Below are positions 7,326 to 14,348 of a stretch of DNA of 16,537 bases, in pieces (the first letter of the stretch is position 1; the number at the start of each line of letters is the position of its first letter). The notes under the pieces are model-generated. The model had not been told where the DNA came from and ran no database searches. It worked only from the letters and a program-made list of their open reading frames with translations. A program made the position numbers and the translations under genes. The stretch is from an uncultured Clostridia bacterium. Lineage in GTDB: Bacteria; Bacillota; Clostridia; Oscillospirales; Ruminococcaceae. The DNA lies in the NCBI GenBank assembly GCA_937891895.1, contig CALATN010000188.1, positions 1-16,537 on the forward strand, given 5' to 3'.

Positions 7326-7381
7326 GTATTATGTCCTTAATACAATTTGGATAACAATACAATATGAAAGGCAGAAGTAAA

Positions 7382-9181
7382 ATGAAAAATTTCGGTAGAA
7401 TTCTCAAGTGTACCGCCGCTGCTGCTGTGTGTATGCTGGCATTTTCAGGCTGTAACAAGTATGATAAGATGATGGACGAAACTCCTATGGAGTACGTTAA
7501 CCTTGCTGCTGAAAATACAACATCAGCTATGGTGAAGTCTGCTTTCGCCGAGGAAGGCGCAATCATCGAAAAGGCTATGAAGGACGGCACAATGGGCTTT
7601 TCCTTCAATTATGATGACATAAAGATGAGCTCTGACAACTATGTGAACGAAGCAGGCAAGAAGGCAAGCGGTACATACACAATTGATATCGCAGGTGAAA
7701 AGGTTGAGCTTTATTACGCTGTAGACAACGATACGGTTAAAATCGGTGAAAGCGGCAAGACAGCAGGCGAAACTGTTGTTGAATTCAACGCTAAGACACT
7801 GGTTGATGACCTTGCAGGTTCAATTTTTGCTCCCGGCTCAGGCTCAGCAATGGAGCTTTCCCAGGAAGACTACGATATGATCGTCGAGGCTCTTGGTGAG
7901 GTTGTTGCGGCTGTAAACGGTGAAACAGAAGAAACTCCTGAGGAGTATGCTGAAATCGAAGCAATAGTTGACGAAATGATGAAGGAAGCAACTGTTGAAA
8001 AGAAGGTTGACATCACAGTTGATGAAACTGAAGTAAAGGCAAATATCATCACTATCAATTTTGACAAGGCTGACATTGAAAAGCTTGCAGACGCTTATGT
8101 TGACGTTACTGTCAAGGAAATGGCTGAACAGGGCGAGGAAGTAAGCAAGGAAGAAGTTAAGGCTGAACTCGATGAAGCAATGAAGTCTATCGGCAAGATG
8201 GACATCAACCTTGTTTACTATGTAAACAGCAAGACACACTGCCTTATGCAGGCTGACTGCACAGTTGATATGTCTGTAACCGATGACGGCGAAACACAGG
8301 ATGTAAAGGTTAATTCCATTACAAATTATGGTGTTGATCCAGCTGCTTCCAACACAGTGAAGATTGATATGACTGTCGAAGCAGGCGGCGAAAAGCTTGA
8401 ACTCGATGTTGTTTCTGAAAGAAAGGACGAAAACGAAACTGACGTTAAGATTGATATGTCTATGCAGGGCGTTTCAATGCAGCTCGCAGCTCTCAATTTC
8501 AAGAAGGACGGCGAAAACTACACAATTACCGCAAATATTCCTGTTGTTGAAGCAACAGCAACAATAGGCGGTACTCTCAAGACAACAAGCGACTCTGTTG
8601 AAGCAACTATCGATACAGTTTCCTACGCAATGACATCTGAAGGCATTGACGGTAATCTTGAAAGCTTCAACATCAAGGGCTACATCAAGCAGGGCGGCAC
8701 ATTCGACAACAGAGATGCAAAGAATTTCTTCAAGCTTACAGAAGAAGAACTTATGACAATGGTTGAAGCAATCGGCACAGACTTCGGCGCACTCGCAGGC
8801 GAAACAGAAGTAGGCGGCGCAATGGTCGATTACGTTGACGCTTCCCAGTCTGCAGCTGCTAATGCAAATGCAAAGACAGTATATGTAGCTTTTGCTTCTG
8901 CACTTACAGAAATGGCTGTTGCAGGCGAAGAATTTGAAGATTTTGAATTCAACAATACAAGCGTTACTTCCACAGGCTATGACCTGAACATTGCTGAATA
9001 CCTCGGCAATGATTTCACAGGCTACTACTACGCATATGTAAACCCATTTGACTATATGGTAGAATATGCAATCTGGTCTGACAGCCCGATTGAATATCCT
9101 TGGCAGTACAGCGAATCTGACCTCGAATGGCTTTCAGAAGACGGCGTACAGATTGGCTGCTACCCACTCGCAGACTATTGA
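7382..9181 (+). CDS. Large acidic lipoprotein of unknown function
   Basis: A 599-residue predicted lipoprotein. The N-terminus is a short signal (MKNFGRILK, then a hydrophobic core) ending in a lipobox-like LAFSGC, with Cys24 as the lipidation site, so the mature protein should sit on the outer face of the membrane. The rest is rich in Asp, Glu, Thr and Val with many alternating beta-strand-like segments (for example VKIDMTVEAGGEKLELDVVSE and VKIDMSMQGVSMQ), suggesting a beta-rich fold. A helical Glu-rich stretch lies about 160-265. No catalytic motif or known family was recognised. The ATG at 7382 has GAAAGG (7366-7371) 10 nt upstream; an earlier ATG at 7364 in the same frame lacks a site. 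It is monocistronic, with a perfect promoter and a strong terminator, implying abundant expression. Confidence 0.85.
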   Translation: MKNFGRILKCTAAAAVCMLAFSGCNKYDKMMDETPMEYVNLAAENTTSAMVKSAFAEEGAIIEKAMKDGTMGFSFNYDDIKMSSDNYVNEAGKKASGTYTIDIAGEKVELYYAVDNDTVKIGESGKTAGETVVEFNAKTLVDDLAGSIFAPGSGSAMELSQEDYDMIVEALGEVVAAVNGETEETPEEYAEIEAIVDEMMKEATVEKKVDITVDETEVKANIITINFDKADIEKLADAYVDVTVKEMAEQGEEVSKEEVKAELDEAMKSIGKMDINLVYYVNSKTHCLMQADCTVDMSVTDDGETQDVKVNSITNYGVDPAASNTVKIDMTVEAGGEKLELDVVSERKDENETDVKIDMSMQGVSMQLAALNFKKDGENYTITANIPVVEATATIGGTLKTTSDSVEATIDTVSYAMTSEGIDGNLESFNIKGYIKQGGTFDNRDAKNFFKLTEEELMTMVEAIGTDFGALAGETEVGGAMVDYVDASQSAAANANAKTVYVAFASALTEMAVAGEEFEDFEFNNTSVTSTGYDLNIAEYLGNDFTGYYYAYVNPFDYMVEYAIWSDSPIEYPWQYSESDLEWLSEDGVQIGCYPLADY

Positions 9182-9200
9182 TATAGGTAAAATGAAAGAT

Positions 9201-9237
9201 AACTTCCCAAGGAATTTTCCTCGGGAAGTTGTTTTTT
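9201..9237 (+). terminator. Intrinsic terminator after the lipoprotein gene
   Basis: An outer stem AACTTCCC / GGGAAGTT (9201-9208, 9223-9230) and an inner stem AGGAA / TTCCT, separated by one A-C mismatch, are followed by GTTTTTT. It begins 19 nt after the stop. Confidence 0.9.
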
Positions 9238-9276
9238 ACAAAAATATTCAAATTTCAAACTTTTTCTTAAAAATCC

Positions 9277-9305
9277 TTGACGTAACTGTTTTTATATGGT
9301 AAACT
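9277..9305 (+). promoter_or_regulatory. Sigma-A promoter for the two-helix membrane protein gene
   Basis: TTGACG (9277-9282) and TAAACT (9300-9305), 17-nt spacer. The -35 is 5 of 6 and the -10 is 4 of 6 to consensus. It lies about 70 nt upstream of the ATG at 9375 and just after the previous terminator. Confidence 0.7.
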
Positions 9306-9374
9306 AAAAGTTGGGGTTAATTATTTGTCAATAACCGCTCAATAAATACAAAACATTTCAAAGGGGACAGTCAT

Positions 9375-10355
9375 ATGGCAAAAATCAGGCTTGCAATAGT
9401 GCTTATAGCATTGTTTATATTCGGCGTAATTATGACAGTGAATGGCGTAGGCGACCTTATCAAGCTCAGCGGAGATATTCCCGATTTCAATTATGAAAGT
9501 ATGCAGGATATCAAGAAGGGCGACTTCGTGCAGGGATATATCTGGAATATCGAGGGCTGCTATGCTAATACCACAACAACCGAAACAACCTTTGGCATCG
9601 AAACCGACTCCTATGTTTCCGCCGAGTATTTTGTAATGCCACTCATCAATGATAAAGACCTTTCGCAGGATATGTATATTACAATTACAGCAAGCGACAA
9701 AAACGACCGTGATACCCTTTACAGAATCTGTGACGCAACCTGGGAGTATTACGGCGGCAACGAAAGCGTATCCTTCCCTGATATGGGAATTATCGCCAAG
9801 GTACAGCCTCTCGGCAGTGACTATGAGGATTTCCTTGTGGAATGGTTCCAGTATGACCCGCCGTATTTCGAGAACGAAGCTGCGGCAAGAACCCATATCG
9901 TTCCATACAAGCTGGTTATCTATAACACTTCATCTGCATACGTTTCTCTTGGCGTGGGGCTTGTAATCCTGCTTGTGTTCTTTGCGCTTGGAATTCTTGT
10001 CTATATGCAGATAAAGAAACAGCGTGAGGCAAATACAATTCCTGTTTTTGAGCAGACAGCAAGTGACTTTGAAATCGCAGCGAAGCCTTCCGAAAACGGC
10101 TTCGGGGAAAGTTATATACCGCCTCAGCCAGTGCCGATGCCTTCACTTACTCAGCCTACGGACGCTGATGAGTTCTTTGCACCAAGACAGAGAAATACCG
10201 AAAAGCCTGCCGAGCCTGTAAAGGAAGAAACTAAGGAAGAGCCTGCGGCTGTAACGGAGGTTGCAGGGGAAATGAGCGGACTCGACACAACAGGTATGCT
10301 TGACGATGAGGACTATGAAATCCGTTATGCAGACGACAACGATTTTACTGAATAA
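9375..10355 (+). CDS. Two-helix membrane protein with acidic, proline-rich tail, unknown function
   Basis: A 326-residue predicted membrane protein. Helix 1 spans about residues 5-23 and helix 2 about 188-213, followed by the basic stop-transfer KKQR. The segment between them (about 160 residues, several aromatic and Asp residues, few Cys) should lie outside the cell. The C-terminal 110 residues should be cytoplasmic and look disordered: PPQPVPMPSL, then EKPAEPVKEETKEEPAA, and a very acidic end (DDEDYEIRYADDNDFTE). No enzyme motif or family was recognised. ATG at 9375 follows AAGGGG (9361-9366). It has its own promoter and a strong terminator and so is monocistronic. A sensor or scaffold role is possible from the topology but is not supported by any motif. 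Confidence 0.8.
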   Translation: MAKIRLAIVLIALFIFGVIMTVNGVGDLIKLSGDIPDFNYESMQDIKKGDFVQGYIWNIEGCYANTTTTETTFGIETDSYVSAEYFVMPLINDKDLSQDMYITITASDKNDRDTLYRICDATWEYYGGNESVSFPDMGIIAKVQPLGSDYEDFLVEWFQYDPPYFENEAAARTHIVPYKLVIYNTSSAYVSLGVGLVILLVFFALGILVYMQIKKQREANTIPVFEQTASDFEIAAKPSENGFGESYIPPQPVPMPSLTQPTDADEFFAPRQRNTEKPAEPVKEETKEEPAAVTEVAGEMSGLDTTGMLDDEDYEIRYADDNDFTE

Positions 10356-10359
10356 TTTT

Positions 10360-10393
10360 ACGGGGTAAAGAGAAGTCTTTGCCCCGTTTTTTT
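10360..10393 (+). terminator. Intrinsic terminator after the two-helix membrane protein gene
   Basis: ACGGGGTAAAGA pairs with TCTTTGCCCCGT (one wobble) around the loop GAAG, followed by seven T. It starts 5 nt after the stop codon. Confidence 0.93.
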
Positions 10394-10428
10394 GTCAAAA
10401 AAAATTTCAGGAAATTTTGCAAAATCTC

Positions 10429-10457
10429 TTTTCAAATCTTGCAGAATGTGTTATAAT
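10429..10457 (+). promoter_or_regulatory. Extended -10 sigma-A promoter of ddh
   Basis: TTTTCA (10429-10434) and TATAAT (10452-10457) with a 17-nt spacer; the perfect -10 is preceded by TGT, giving an extended -10 (TGnTATAAT). It lies about 80 nt upstream of the ddh ATG. Confidence 0.78.
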
Positions 10458-10538
10458 TTTAACGTAACTTTATGAATGGTGCAAGTACAAAGAGTGTGCC
10501 GCTTCATTTTGATAAATTATCAGAAAGGAACTGATTTT

Positions 10539-11528
10539 ATGAGTAAAATTCGTATTGGTATTGTCGGCTACGGCAACCTCGGTAGAGGCGCTGAGCTTGC
10601 AATCAGACAAAACTCCGATATGGAGCTTGTCTGCGTGTTCACAAGACGTAATCCATCTGACCTTAAAATTCTGACGGAAAATGTTCCCGTTTATTCAATT
10701 AACGATATCCTGAACTATAAAAACGACGTTGATGTGCTTATCCTCTGCGGCGGAAGTGCAACAGACCTTCCTGTACAGGGCCCTGAGCTTGCCGAGAATT
10801 TCTGCACAATCGACAGCTTCGATACCCACGCAAAAATCCCTGAGTATTTTGCTTCCGTTGATGCGGCTGCAAAGAAGGGCGGCAACGTGAGCATAATCTC
10901 CGTTGGCTGGGACCCTGGTATGTTCTCCATCAACCGCCTCTATGGCAGCTGTATTCTCCCTGAAGGCAAGGACTATACCTTCTGGGGCAAGGGCGTGTCA
11001 CAGGGCCATTCTGACGCAATCAGACGTGTTGAGGGAGTTGCTGATGCAAAGCAGTATACAATTCCTGTTGATGAAGCAATCGAAGCTGTAAGAAGCGGCT
11101 CCTGCCCTGAGCTTACCACACGTCAGAAGCATATCAGAGAGTGCTTTGTTGTTGCAAAGGAAGGTGCTGACAAGGCTAAGATTGAAGCTGAAATCAAGAA
11201 TATGCCGAACTATTTTGCGGATTACGATACAACCGTGCACTTCATCTCACAGGAGGAGCTCATCCGTGACCACAGCGGTATTCCGCACGGCGGCTTCGTA
11301 ATCAGAAGCGGCAAGACAGGCGTAAACGGCGAAACAACTCATATTGTTGAGTATAGCCTGAAGCTTGGTTCAAATCCTGAGTTCACTTCCAGTATTCTTG
11401 TTGCCTACGCAAGAGCGGCTTACAAGCTTCACAAGGAAGGTGCAAGCGGCGCAAAGACAGTGTTTGATATTGCTCCTGCATACCTCTCTCCAAAGAGCGG
11501 CGACGAGCTGAGAGCAACAATGCTTTAA
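10539..11528 (+). CDS. ddh: meso-Diaminopimelate D-dehydrogenase
   Basis: A 329-residue enzyme (family length about 320-330) that reversibly aminates L-2-amino-6-oxopimelate (tetrahydrodipicolinate) with ammonia and NADPH to meso-diaminopimelate, the one-step branch of lysine and peptidoglycan precursor synthesis. The N-terminal Rossmann fold shows GIVGYGNLGRGAE (residues 7-19) and the NADPH-binding FTRRNP. The central part shows LCGGSATDLP, CTIDSFDTHAKIPEY and SVGWDPGMFS (residues 121-130; Asp125 falls in the substrate region). HSDAIRRVEGV and GGFVIRSG are further family segments. The ATG at 10539 is preferred over an upstream in-frame start near 10476 because AAAGGA precedes it and the family begins with the Rossmann strand. 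Promoter and terminator on both sides make it monocistronic. Confidence 0.95.
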   Translation: MSKIRIGIVGYGNLGRGAELAIRQNSDMELVCVFTRRNPSDLKILTENVPVYSINDILNYKNDVDVLILCGGSATDLPVQGPELAENFCTIDSFDTHAKIPEYFASVDAAAKKGGNVSIISVGWDPGMFSINRLYGSCILPEGKDYTFWGKGVSQGHSDAIRRVEGVADAKQYTIPVDEAIEAVRSGSCPELTTRQKHIRECFVVAKEGADKAKIEAEIKNMPNYFADYDTTVHFISQEELIRDHSGIPHGGFVIRSGKTGVNGETTHIVEYSLKLGSNPEFTSSILVAYARAAYKLHKEGASGAKTVFDIAPAYLSPKSGDELRATML

Positions 11529-11537
11529 AATGAAAAC

Positions 11538-11562
11538 AAAGCCCGAAAACCTCGGGCTTTTG
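11538..11562 (+). terminator. Intrinsic terminator after ddh
   Basis: AAAGCCCGA (11538-11546) pairs with TCGGGCTTT (11552-11560) around AAACC and is followed by TGT. It starts 9 nt after the ddh stop. The T-tract is short (4). Confidence 0.85.
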
Positions 11563-11621
11563 TCATATGAGCAAATTTGCAATCTCCAAACTAAAATTCA
11601 ATTTACAGAAAGGGGATTTTT

Positions 11622-12257
11622 ATGGATTTATCACGTCTTGAAGCACAGCTTGCGTTCCTTATGGAGGCTGACAAGCTGAAGAATATATACCGTCAGACCT
11701 ACACACGTGTTGATGACCTGCCGCCTATGCCTGAGGGAAGCAATATTACAAAGCCTTACCCCAGAAAGGAAAACGACGCTGAGCACAGCTTCTCACTTGC
11801 ACTGTTCACGGCAATTCTTGCAGAGTATTCAAACGAGCCTGTGGACGTGCTCAAAACGATGAAAATGGTGCTTGTTCACGACATCGTTGAGATTGATGCG
11901 GGGGACACCTACTGCTATGACGATGCAGGCAACACAACCAAGGCTGACCGTGAAAAGCGTGCGGCAGAAAGGCTTTTCGGGCTTCTTCCAAAGGAGCAGG
12001 AAGCTGAATTCCGCGGCTTGTGGGAGGAGTTTGAAGAAAGAAAAACTCCCGAGGCGAGATTTGCCGCTGTTATGGACAGAATTCAGCCGCTGCTGCTTAA
12101 TCTGAGCCGTGACGGAATTTCCTGGCAGGAGCACGGCATCCATCTTCATCAGGTGCAGGGCAGAAACAAGCTTGTTGCCGAGGGCTCACAAACCCTTTCC
12201 GACTATATTTTTGCACTGCTTGACGACGCAAACAAGCACGGAATTCTCCCTGATTAA
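11622..12257 (+). CDS. HD-domain phosphohydrolase, YfbR/HDDC2-like
   Basis: A 211-residue HD-superfamily protein. Metal ligands of the HD signature are visible: His55 in ENDAEHSF, His86-Asp87 in LVHDIVEIDAGDTY and Asp152 in VMDRIQP. The KPYPRKENDAEHSFSLALF context and EIDAGDT match the HD_3 group, which includes 5'-deoxynucleotidase YfbR and HDDC2, enzymes that dephosphorylate (deoxy)nucleoside monophosphates. That activity is inferred from the family. It is a soluble cytoplasmic protein of normal length for the group. ATG has AGAAAGGGG (11607-11615). No clear promoter was found in the 93 nt after the ddh terminator, so read-through from ddh is possible. Confidence 0.85.
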   Translation: MDLSRLEAQLAFLMEADKLKNIYRQTYTRVDDLPPMPEGSNITKPYPRKENDAEHSFSLALFTAILAEYSNEPVDVLKTMKMVLVHDIVEIDAGDTYCYDDAGNTTKADREKRAAERLFGLLPKEQEAEFRGLWEEFEERKTPEARFAAVMDRIQPLLLNLSRDGISWQEHGIHLHQVQGRNKLVAEGSQTLSDYIFALLDDANKHGILPD

Positions 12258-12282
12258 CAAAAAAATTTTTTCTGCATATAGT
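12254..12282 (+). promoter_or_regulatory. Putative sigma-A promoter for the Cys/Pro-rich gene
   Basis: TTAACA (12254-12259) and TATAGT (12277-12282), 17-nt spacer; each hexamer differs from consensus at one base. The -35 overlaps the stop codon of the HD gene. Six complementary base pairs (GTATGG 12288-12293 and CCATAC 12307-12312) could form a small leader hairpin just before the ribosome site. Confidence 0.6.
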
Positions 12283-12327
12283 ATAGCGTATGGAAATAAA
12301 AATCCGCCATACAGAAGGAATGATACT

Positions 12328-12795
12328 ATGTGCAACTGTTTCAATAAATGTGAAGAGGGTAAATGCAGGCTTGCTGTTGCTGTTGAAGACAACTTTGCGC
12401 CCTGCACCTTCCCTAAGAAAATGTTTGATGTGGAAATCAGAAGCAAGGACGGCTGTTTTGAAACCTTCGGAAAGGTTGACGCAGGCGGCTCTCAGGTTTT
12501 TGACCTGCCTTGCGACGGAAACACGGAATATGCTGTAACAGTAACGGGGGATATGCTTTCCTCACCACGCTCACAGACAAGACGTGTGTGCTGCTGCTGC
12601 GGCAATACAAGCGGCGTAACCTTCATTTTTATGGCTTACGAGCCTGAGTGTGAAACGGCCTGTCAGCCTTGCTGTCCGCCGCCTTGTCCTCCACCGTGCC
12701 CGCCAATGCCCTGTCCACCGCCTTGTCCGCCAATGCCATGCATTGAAATTCCGCCAAAACCACCTATTTGTCCTTGTGAGGACTTTTTTATGTAA
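12328..12795 (+). CDS. Cysteine- and proline-rich protein of unknown function (CPPP repeats)
   Basis: A 155-residue protein with 22 Cys. The N-terminus has C-x-C-x3-C-x4-C (residues 2-13). The middle (about 30-115) is a small beta-rich module (FDVEIRSKDGCFETFGKV, TEYAVTVTGDM, GVTFIFMAYE) with RRVCCCCGN. The C-terminal quarter is a low-complexity array of CPPPC and CPPMPC units ending ICPCEDFFM. No signal peptide is visible. No named family was recognised; Cys/Pro arrays of this kind occur in some spore-coat, metal-binding and cross-linked surface proteins, but nothing here proves one of these roles. ATG at 12328 has AGAAGGA upstream at good spacing; the open frame further upstream to 12109 overlaps the HD gene and is rejected. 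It faces a convergent gene across a shared terminator. Confidence 0.82.
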   Translation: MCNCFNKCEEGKCRLAVAVEDNFAPCTFPKKMFDVEIRSKDGCFETFGKVDAGGSQVFDLPCDGNTEYAVTVTGDMLSSPRSQTRRVCCCCGNTSGVTFIFMAYEPECETACQPCCPPPCPPPCPPMPCPPPCPPMPCIEIPPKPPICPCEDFFM

Positions 12796-12801
12796 ACATA
12801 A

Positions 12802-12832
12802 AAGGGTACCGATTATCTCGGTACCCTTATTT
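12802..12832. terminator. Bidirectional intrinsic terminator between convergent genes
   Basis: An 11-bp perfect stem AAGGGTACCGA / TCGGTACCCTT with loop TTATC. The plus side continues TTATTTTC and the minus side continues TTTTATG, so it can end both the Cys/Pro-rich gene and the convergent HD gene (stop at 12833). Confidence 0.88.
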
Positions 12833-13378
12833 TCATTGATTTGTTTCCGAGGATTTTTTCTTCGGAGCAAGCTTCTTTATACCATTGCCAACCTTCTGCA
12901 GCCTCGGAATAACCGTTTCCAGCAGACCGCAATACTTGTCCACAAGCACGATTACCAGTGTTTCACGATACTTTGGAAATGCCGTAATATTCAACGGGAA
13001 CATATGCTTTTCGATTATATCTGCTTCAAGGTCGGAAATGTAGAAATTTTCCCGCACATTTTTCAATGCCGCACCTGCGTGCGTGAAGCCGTGCAGACGC
13101 TCACCTTTTGCAGGCTTGTAGGTATGCCAGTCATAGAGGAACAAATCGTGGAGAAGCCCAGCCCTTGCCCCAGCACGCTCATTGAGGGAGAAAAATCTGC
13201 AAAGCTTATAGTTATAGTAAGAAACGTTCAGACAATGCTGAAAACAGGTTGTATCGCCGTGATGAGGGAATTCCTTCATCTTCAGCACGGTTTCATTTTC
13301 GAGCAAATCTGCAACGAGATGGTTATATTCCAGCTCAGAGCTGCTCAGGTCTACCTTTGAACCGATTGCCTTCAGCAT
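12833..13378 (-). CDS. HD-domain protein, putative metal-dependent phosphohydrolase
   Basis: A 181-residue HD-superfamily protein. Candidate ligands follow the HD order: His39/His40 and His48 in FPHHGDTTCFQH, His77-Asp78 in GLLHDLFLYDW, His100 in GFTHAGAAL, His125 in IIEKHMFP and Asp147 in LVDKYC. The opening QHCLNVSYYNYKLC and LLHDLFLYDW resemble small HD proteins of Clostridia whose substrate is unknown. A basic tail (KKLAPKKKSSETNQ) ends it. The start is ATG at 13378 with AAAGGAG (minus strand, 13386-13392) 7 nt upstream; the longer frame needs a TTG at 13399 without a site. It has its own promoter. It shares only the superfamily with the HD gene at 11622 and does not look like a recent duplicate. 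Confidence 0.82.
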   Translation of the reverse strand: MLKAIGSKVDLSSSELEYNHLVADLLENETVLKMKEFPHHGDTTCFQHCLNVSYYNYKLCRFFSLNERAGARAGLLHDLFLYDWHTYKPAKGERLHGFTHAGAALKNVRENFYISDLEADIIEKHMFPLNITAFPKYRETLVIVLVDKYCGLLETVIPRLQKVGNGIKKLAPKKKSSETNQ

Positions 13379-13410
13379 ATTCCCGCTCCTTTCAAACAAA
13401 CATTACTGTA

Positions 13411-13439
13411 ATTATACAACATTGATTGATATTTTGCAA
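13411..13439 (-). promoter_or_regulatory. Sigma-A promoter of the minus-strand HD gene
   Basis: On the minus strand TTGCAA (13439-13434) and TATAAT (13416-13411) with a 17-nt spacer. The -10 is perfect and sits 32 nt upstream of the ATG at 13378. Confidence 0.8.
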
Positions 13440-13494
13440 CCGTTTTATAAAGATTGACAGAAAAATTTTATGGTAATTTTACTGACAAAAATCG

Positions 13495-13785
13495 TTACTT
13501 GTCATAGAAAATATCGTTGTTGTAGTCGCCCTTGCCGCATTCCTCACGCATTTCAAGAAATTCCTTTTCCTGCACTTTGGCAAGCTTTTCCGCACGTCTG
13601 CCGTTTATCGAGCAGGTAAGAAGAAGCACGGCAATTCCCGACATTATCAGCAAATCACCTTTTTCAAGTCCCAGCTTTTCTCCGAAAAGCCACAAGGCAA
13701 TTGTCCCTGCCGCAAACAGCAGGCTTGATATGCGGAGAAGCCTTGCAGGACGCTCCTTAGGCGTGTAAAAAAAACGATTGCTCAT
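13495..13785 (-). CDS. Small two-helix membrane protein, unknown function
   Basis: A 96-residue predicted membrane protein. Hydrophobic segments span about 17-34 (LRISSLLFAAGTIALWLF) and 44-60 (DLLIMSGIAVLLLTCSI), joined by a short charged hairpin. The N-terminus is basic, with RPARLLR. The C-terminal 36 residues are charged and should be cytoplasmic (NGRRAEKLAKVQEKEFLEMREE). No family was recognised. ATG at 13785 is preceded on the minus strand by GGAGGA. It has its own strong promoter (13831-13859) and no GC-rich terminator before the HD gene's promoter 56 nt further on, so partial read-through into the HD gene is possible. Confidence 0.72.
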   Translation of the reverse strand: MSNRFFYTPKERPARLLRISSLLFAAGTIALWLFGEKLGLEKGDLLIMSGIAVLLLTCSINGRRAEKLAKVQEKEFLEMREECGKGDYNNDIFYDK

Positions 13786-13811
13786 CTTATTCCTCCGTGG
13801 TAATCATTACC

Positions 13812-13841
13812 TATGCTAAATACTGATACAATTATAGCATA
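13812..13841. promoter_or_regulatory. Inverted repeat spanning the -10 of the small membrane protein promoter
   Basis: TATGCTA (13812-13818) and TAGCATA (13835-13841) form a 7-bp inverted repeat with a 16-nt spacer, about two helical turns between arm centres. The right arm overlaps the minus-strand -10 (13831-13836). It is a possible operator and may be chance in AT-rich DNA. Confidence 0.35.
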
Positions 13842-13859
13842 TCTTCCCGTCAAGGTCAA
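13831..13859 (-). promoter_or_regulatory. Sigma-A promoter of the small membrane protein gene
   Basis: Minus strand TTGACC (13859-13854) and TATAAT (13836-13831), 17-nt spacer. The -35 is 5 of 6 and the -10 is perfect. It lies 45 nt upstream of the ATG at 13785. Confidence 0.85.
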
Positions 13860-13905
13860 TGTTACTTTATTTCAAAAATTGTGCAAAATATTTTCCCTTT
13901 AGGTC

Positions 13906-13934
13906 TTGACAAATTCATAAATATGTTATATCAT
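13906..13934 (+). promoter_or_regulatory. Sigma-A promoter of the ytrA-type regulator/ABC operon
   Basis: TTGACA (13906-13911, perfect) and TATCAT (13929-13934, 5 of 6) with a 17-nt spacer, 39 nt upstream of the regulator ATG. A palindrome begins at the next base, in the expected start-site region. Confidence 0.78.
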
Positions 13935-13954
13935 TGTATTAAACGAGTAATACA
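13935..13954. promoter_or_regulatory. Putative operator for the GntR/YtrA regulator
   Basis: TGTATTA (13935-13941), a 6-nt spacer and TAATACA (13948-13954): a perfect 7-bp inverted repeat directly after the -10 and before the ribosome site. Its place around the predicted transcription start fits autorepression by the dimeric regulator encoded next. No binding data are available from sequence. Confidence 0.65.
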
Positions 13955-13973
13955 CATTATGAGGAGGGAATTT

Positions 13974-14348
13974 ATGCCTTGGAGCTTTGATTCATCAACG
14001 CCGCTGTACCTGCAGATTATGGAACAAATCAAGTTCAGGATTGCTGTGGGGGACTATAAGGCGGGGGACAAGCTTGCTTCGGTGCGTGAGCTTGCGGCTG
14101 AGGCGGAGGTTAACCCTAATACAATGCAGAAGGCACTTTCCGAGCTGGAGCGTGAGGGCTTGCTGTTTACACAGCGTACATCGGGAAGATTTGTTACCGA
14201 AAATGCAGAAACGATTACCGCCCTTCGCAGAAGTCTTGCGGATGAACAGCTTGACGTTTTCCTGAAAAAGATGTATAATCTTGGATATAGCGCTGAAGAG
14301 GTTATGAAGCTTCTTCAGGATTATATCGGACAGGAGGGGCGTGCATAA
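13974..14348 (+). CDS. GntR-family transcriptional regulator, YtrA subfamily
   Basis: A 124-residue DNA-binding regulator. The N-terminal winged helix-turn-helix (about 11-75) shows TPLYLQIMEQIKFRIAVGDY, GDKLASVRELAAEAEVNPNT (helix-turn-helix) and MQKALSELEREGLL followed by the wing TSGRFV. The short C-terminal part (about 50 residues, two helices) with no large ligand domain marks the YtrA subfamily, whose members typically repress adjacent ABC-transporter genes and often respond to cell-envelope stress. The ATG at 13974 has GAGGAGGG (13961-13968); an open frame further upstream to 13881 crosses the promoter and is rejected. The stop shares one base with the ATPase start, so the genes are co-translated. 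Confidence 0.93.
   Translation: MPWSFDSSTPLYLQIMEQIKFRIAVGDYKAGDKLASVRELAAEAEVNPNTMQKALSELEREGLLFTQRTSGRFVTENAETITALRRSLADEQLDVFLKKMYNLGYSAEEVMKLLQDYIGQEGRA

Noticed and set aside
10476..10538. Upstream start for ddh
   Set aside because: No ribosome site; the family starts with the Rossmann strand just after the ATG at 10539.
12258..12272. A-run followed by T-run after the HD gene as a terminator
   Set aside because: No GC stem; self-complementary A/T tract only.
12650..13360. 236-residue plus-strand ORF opposite the minus-strand HD gene
   Set aside because: It crosses the Cys/Pro-rich gene in another frame and the bidirectional terminator, and the opposite strand carries a clear HD domain with promoter and ribosome site.
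13881..13973. Upstream extension of the GntR regulator
   Set aside because: It covers the promoter and operator, and GAGGAGGG directly precedes the ATG at 13974.
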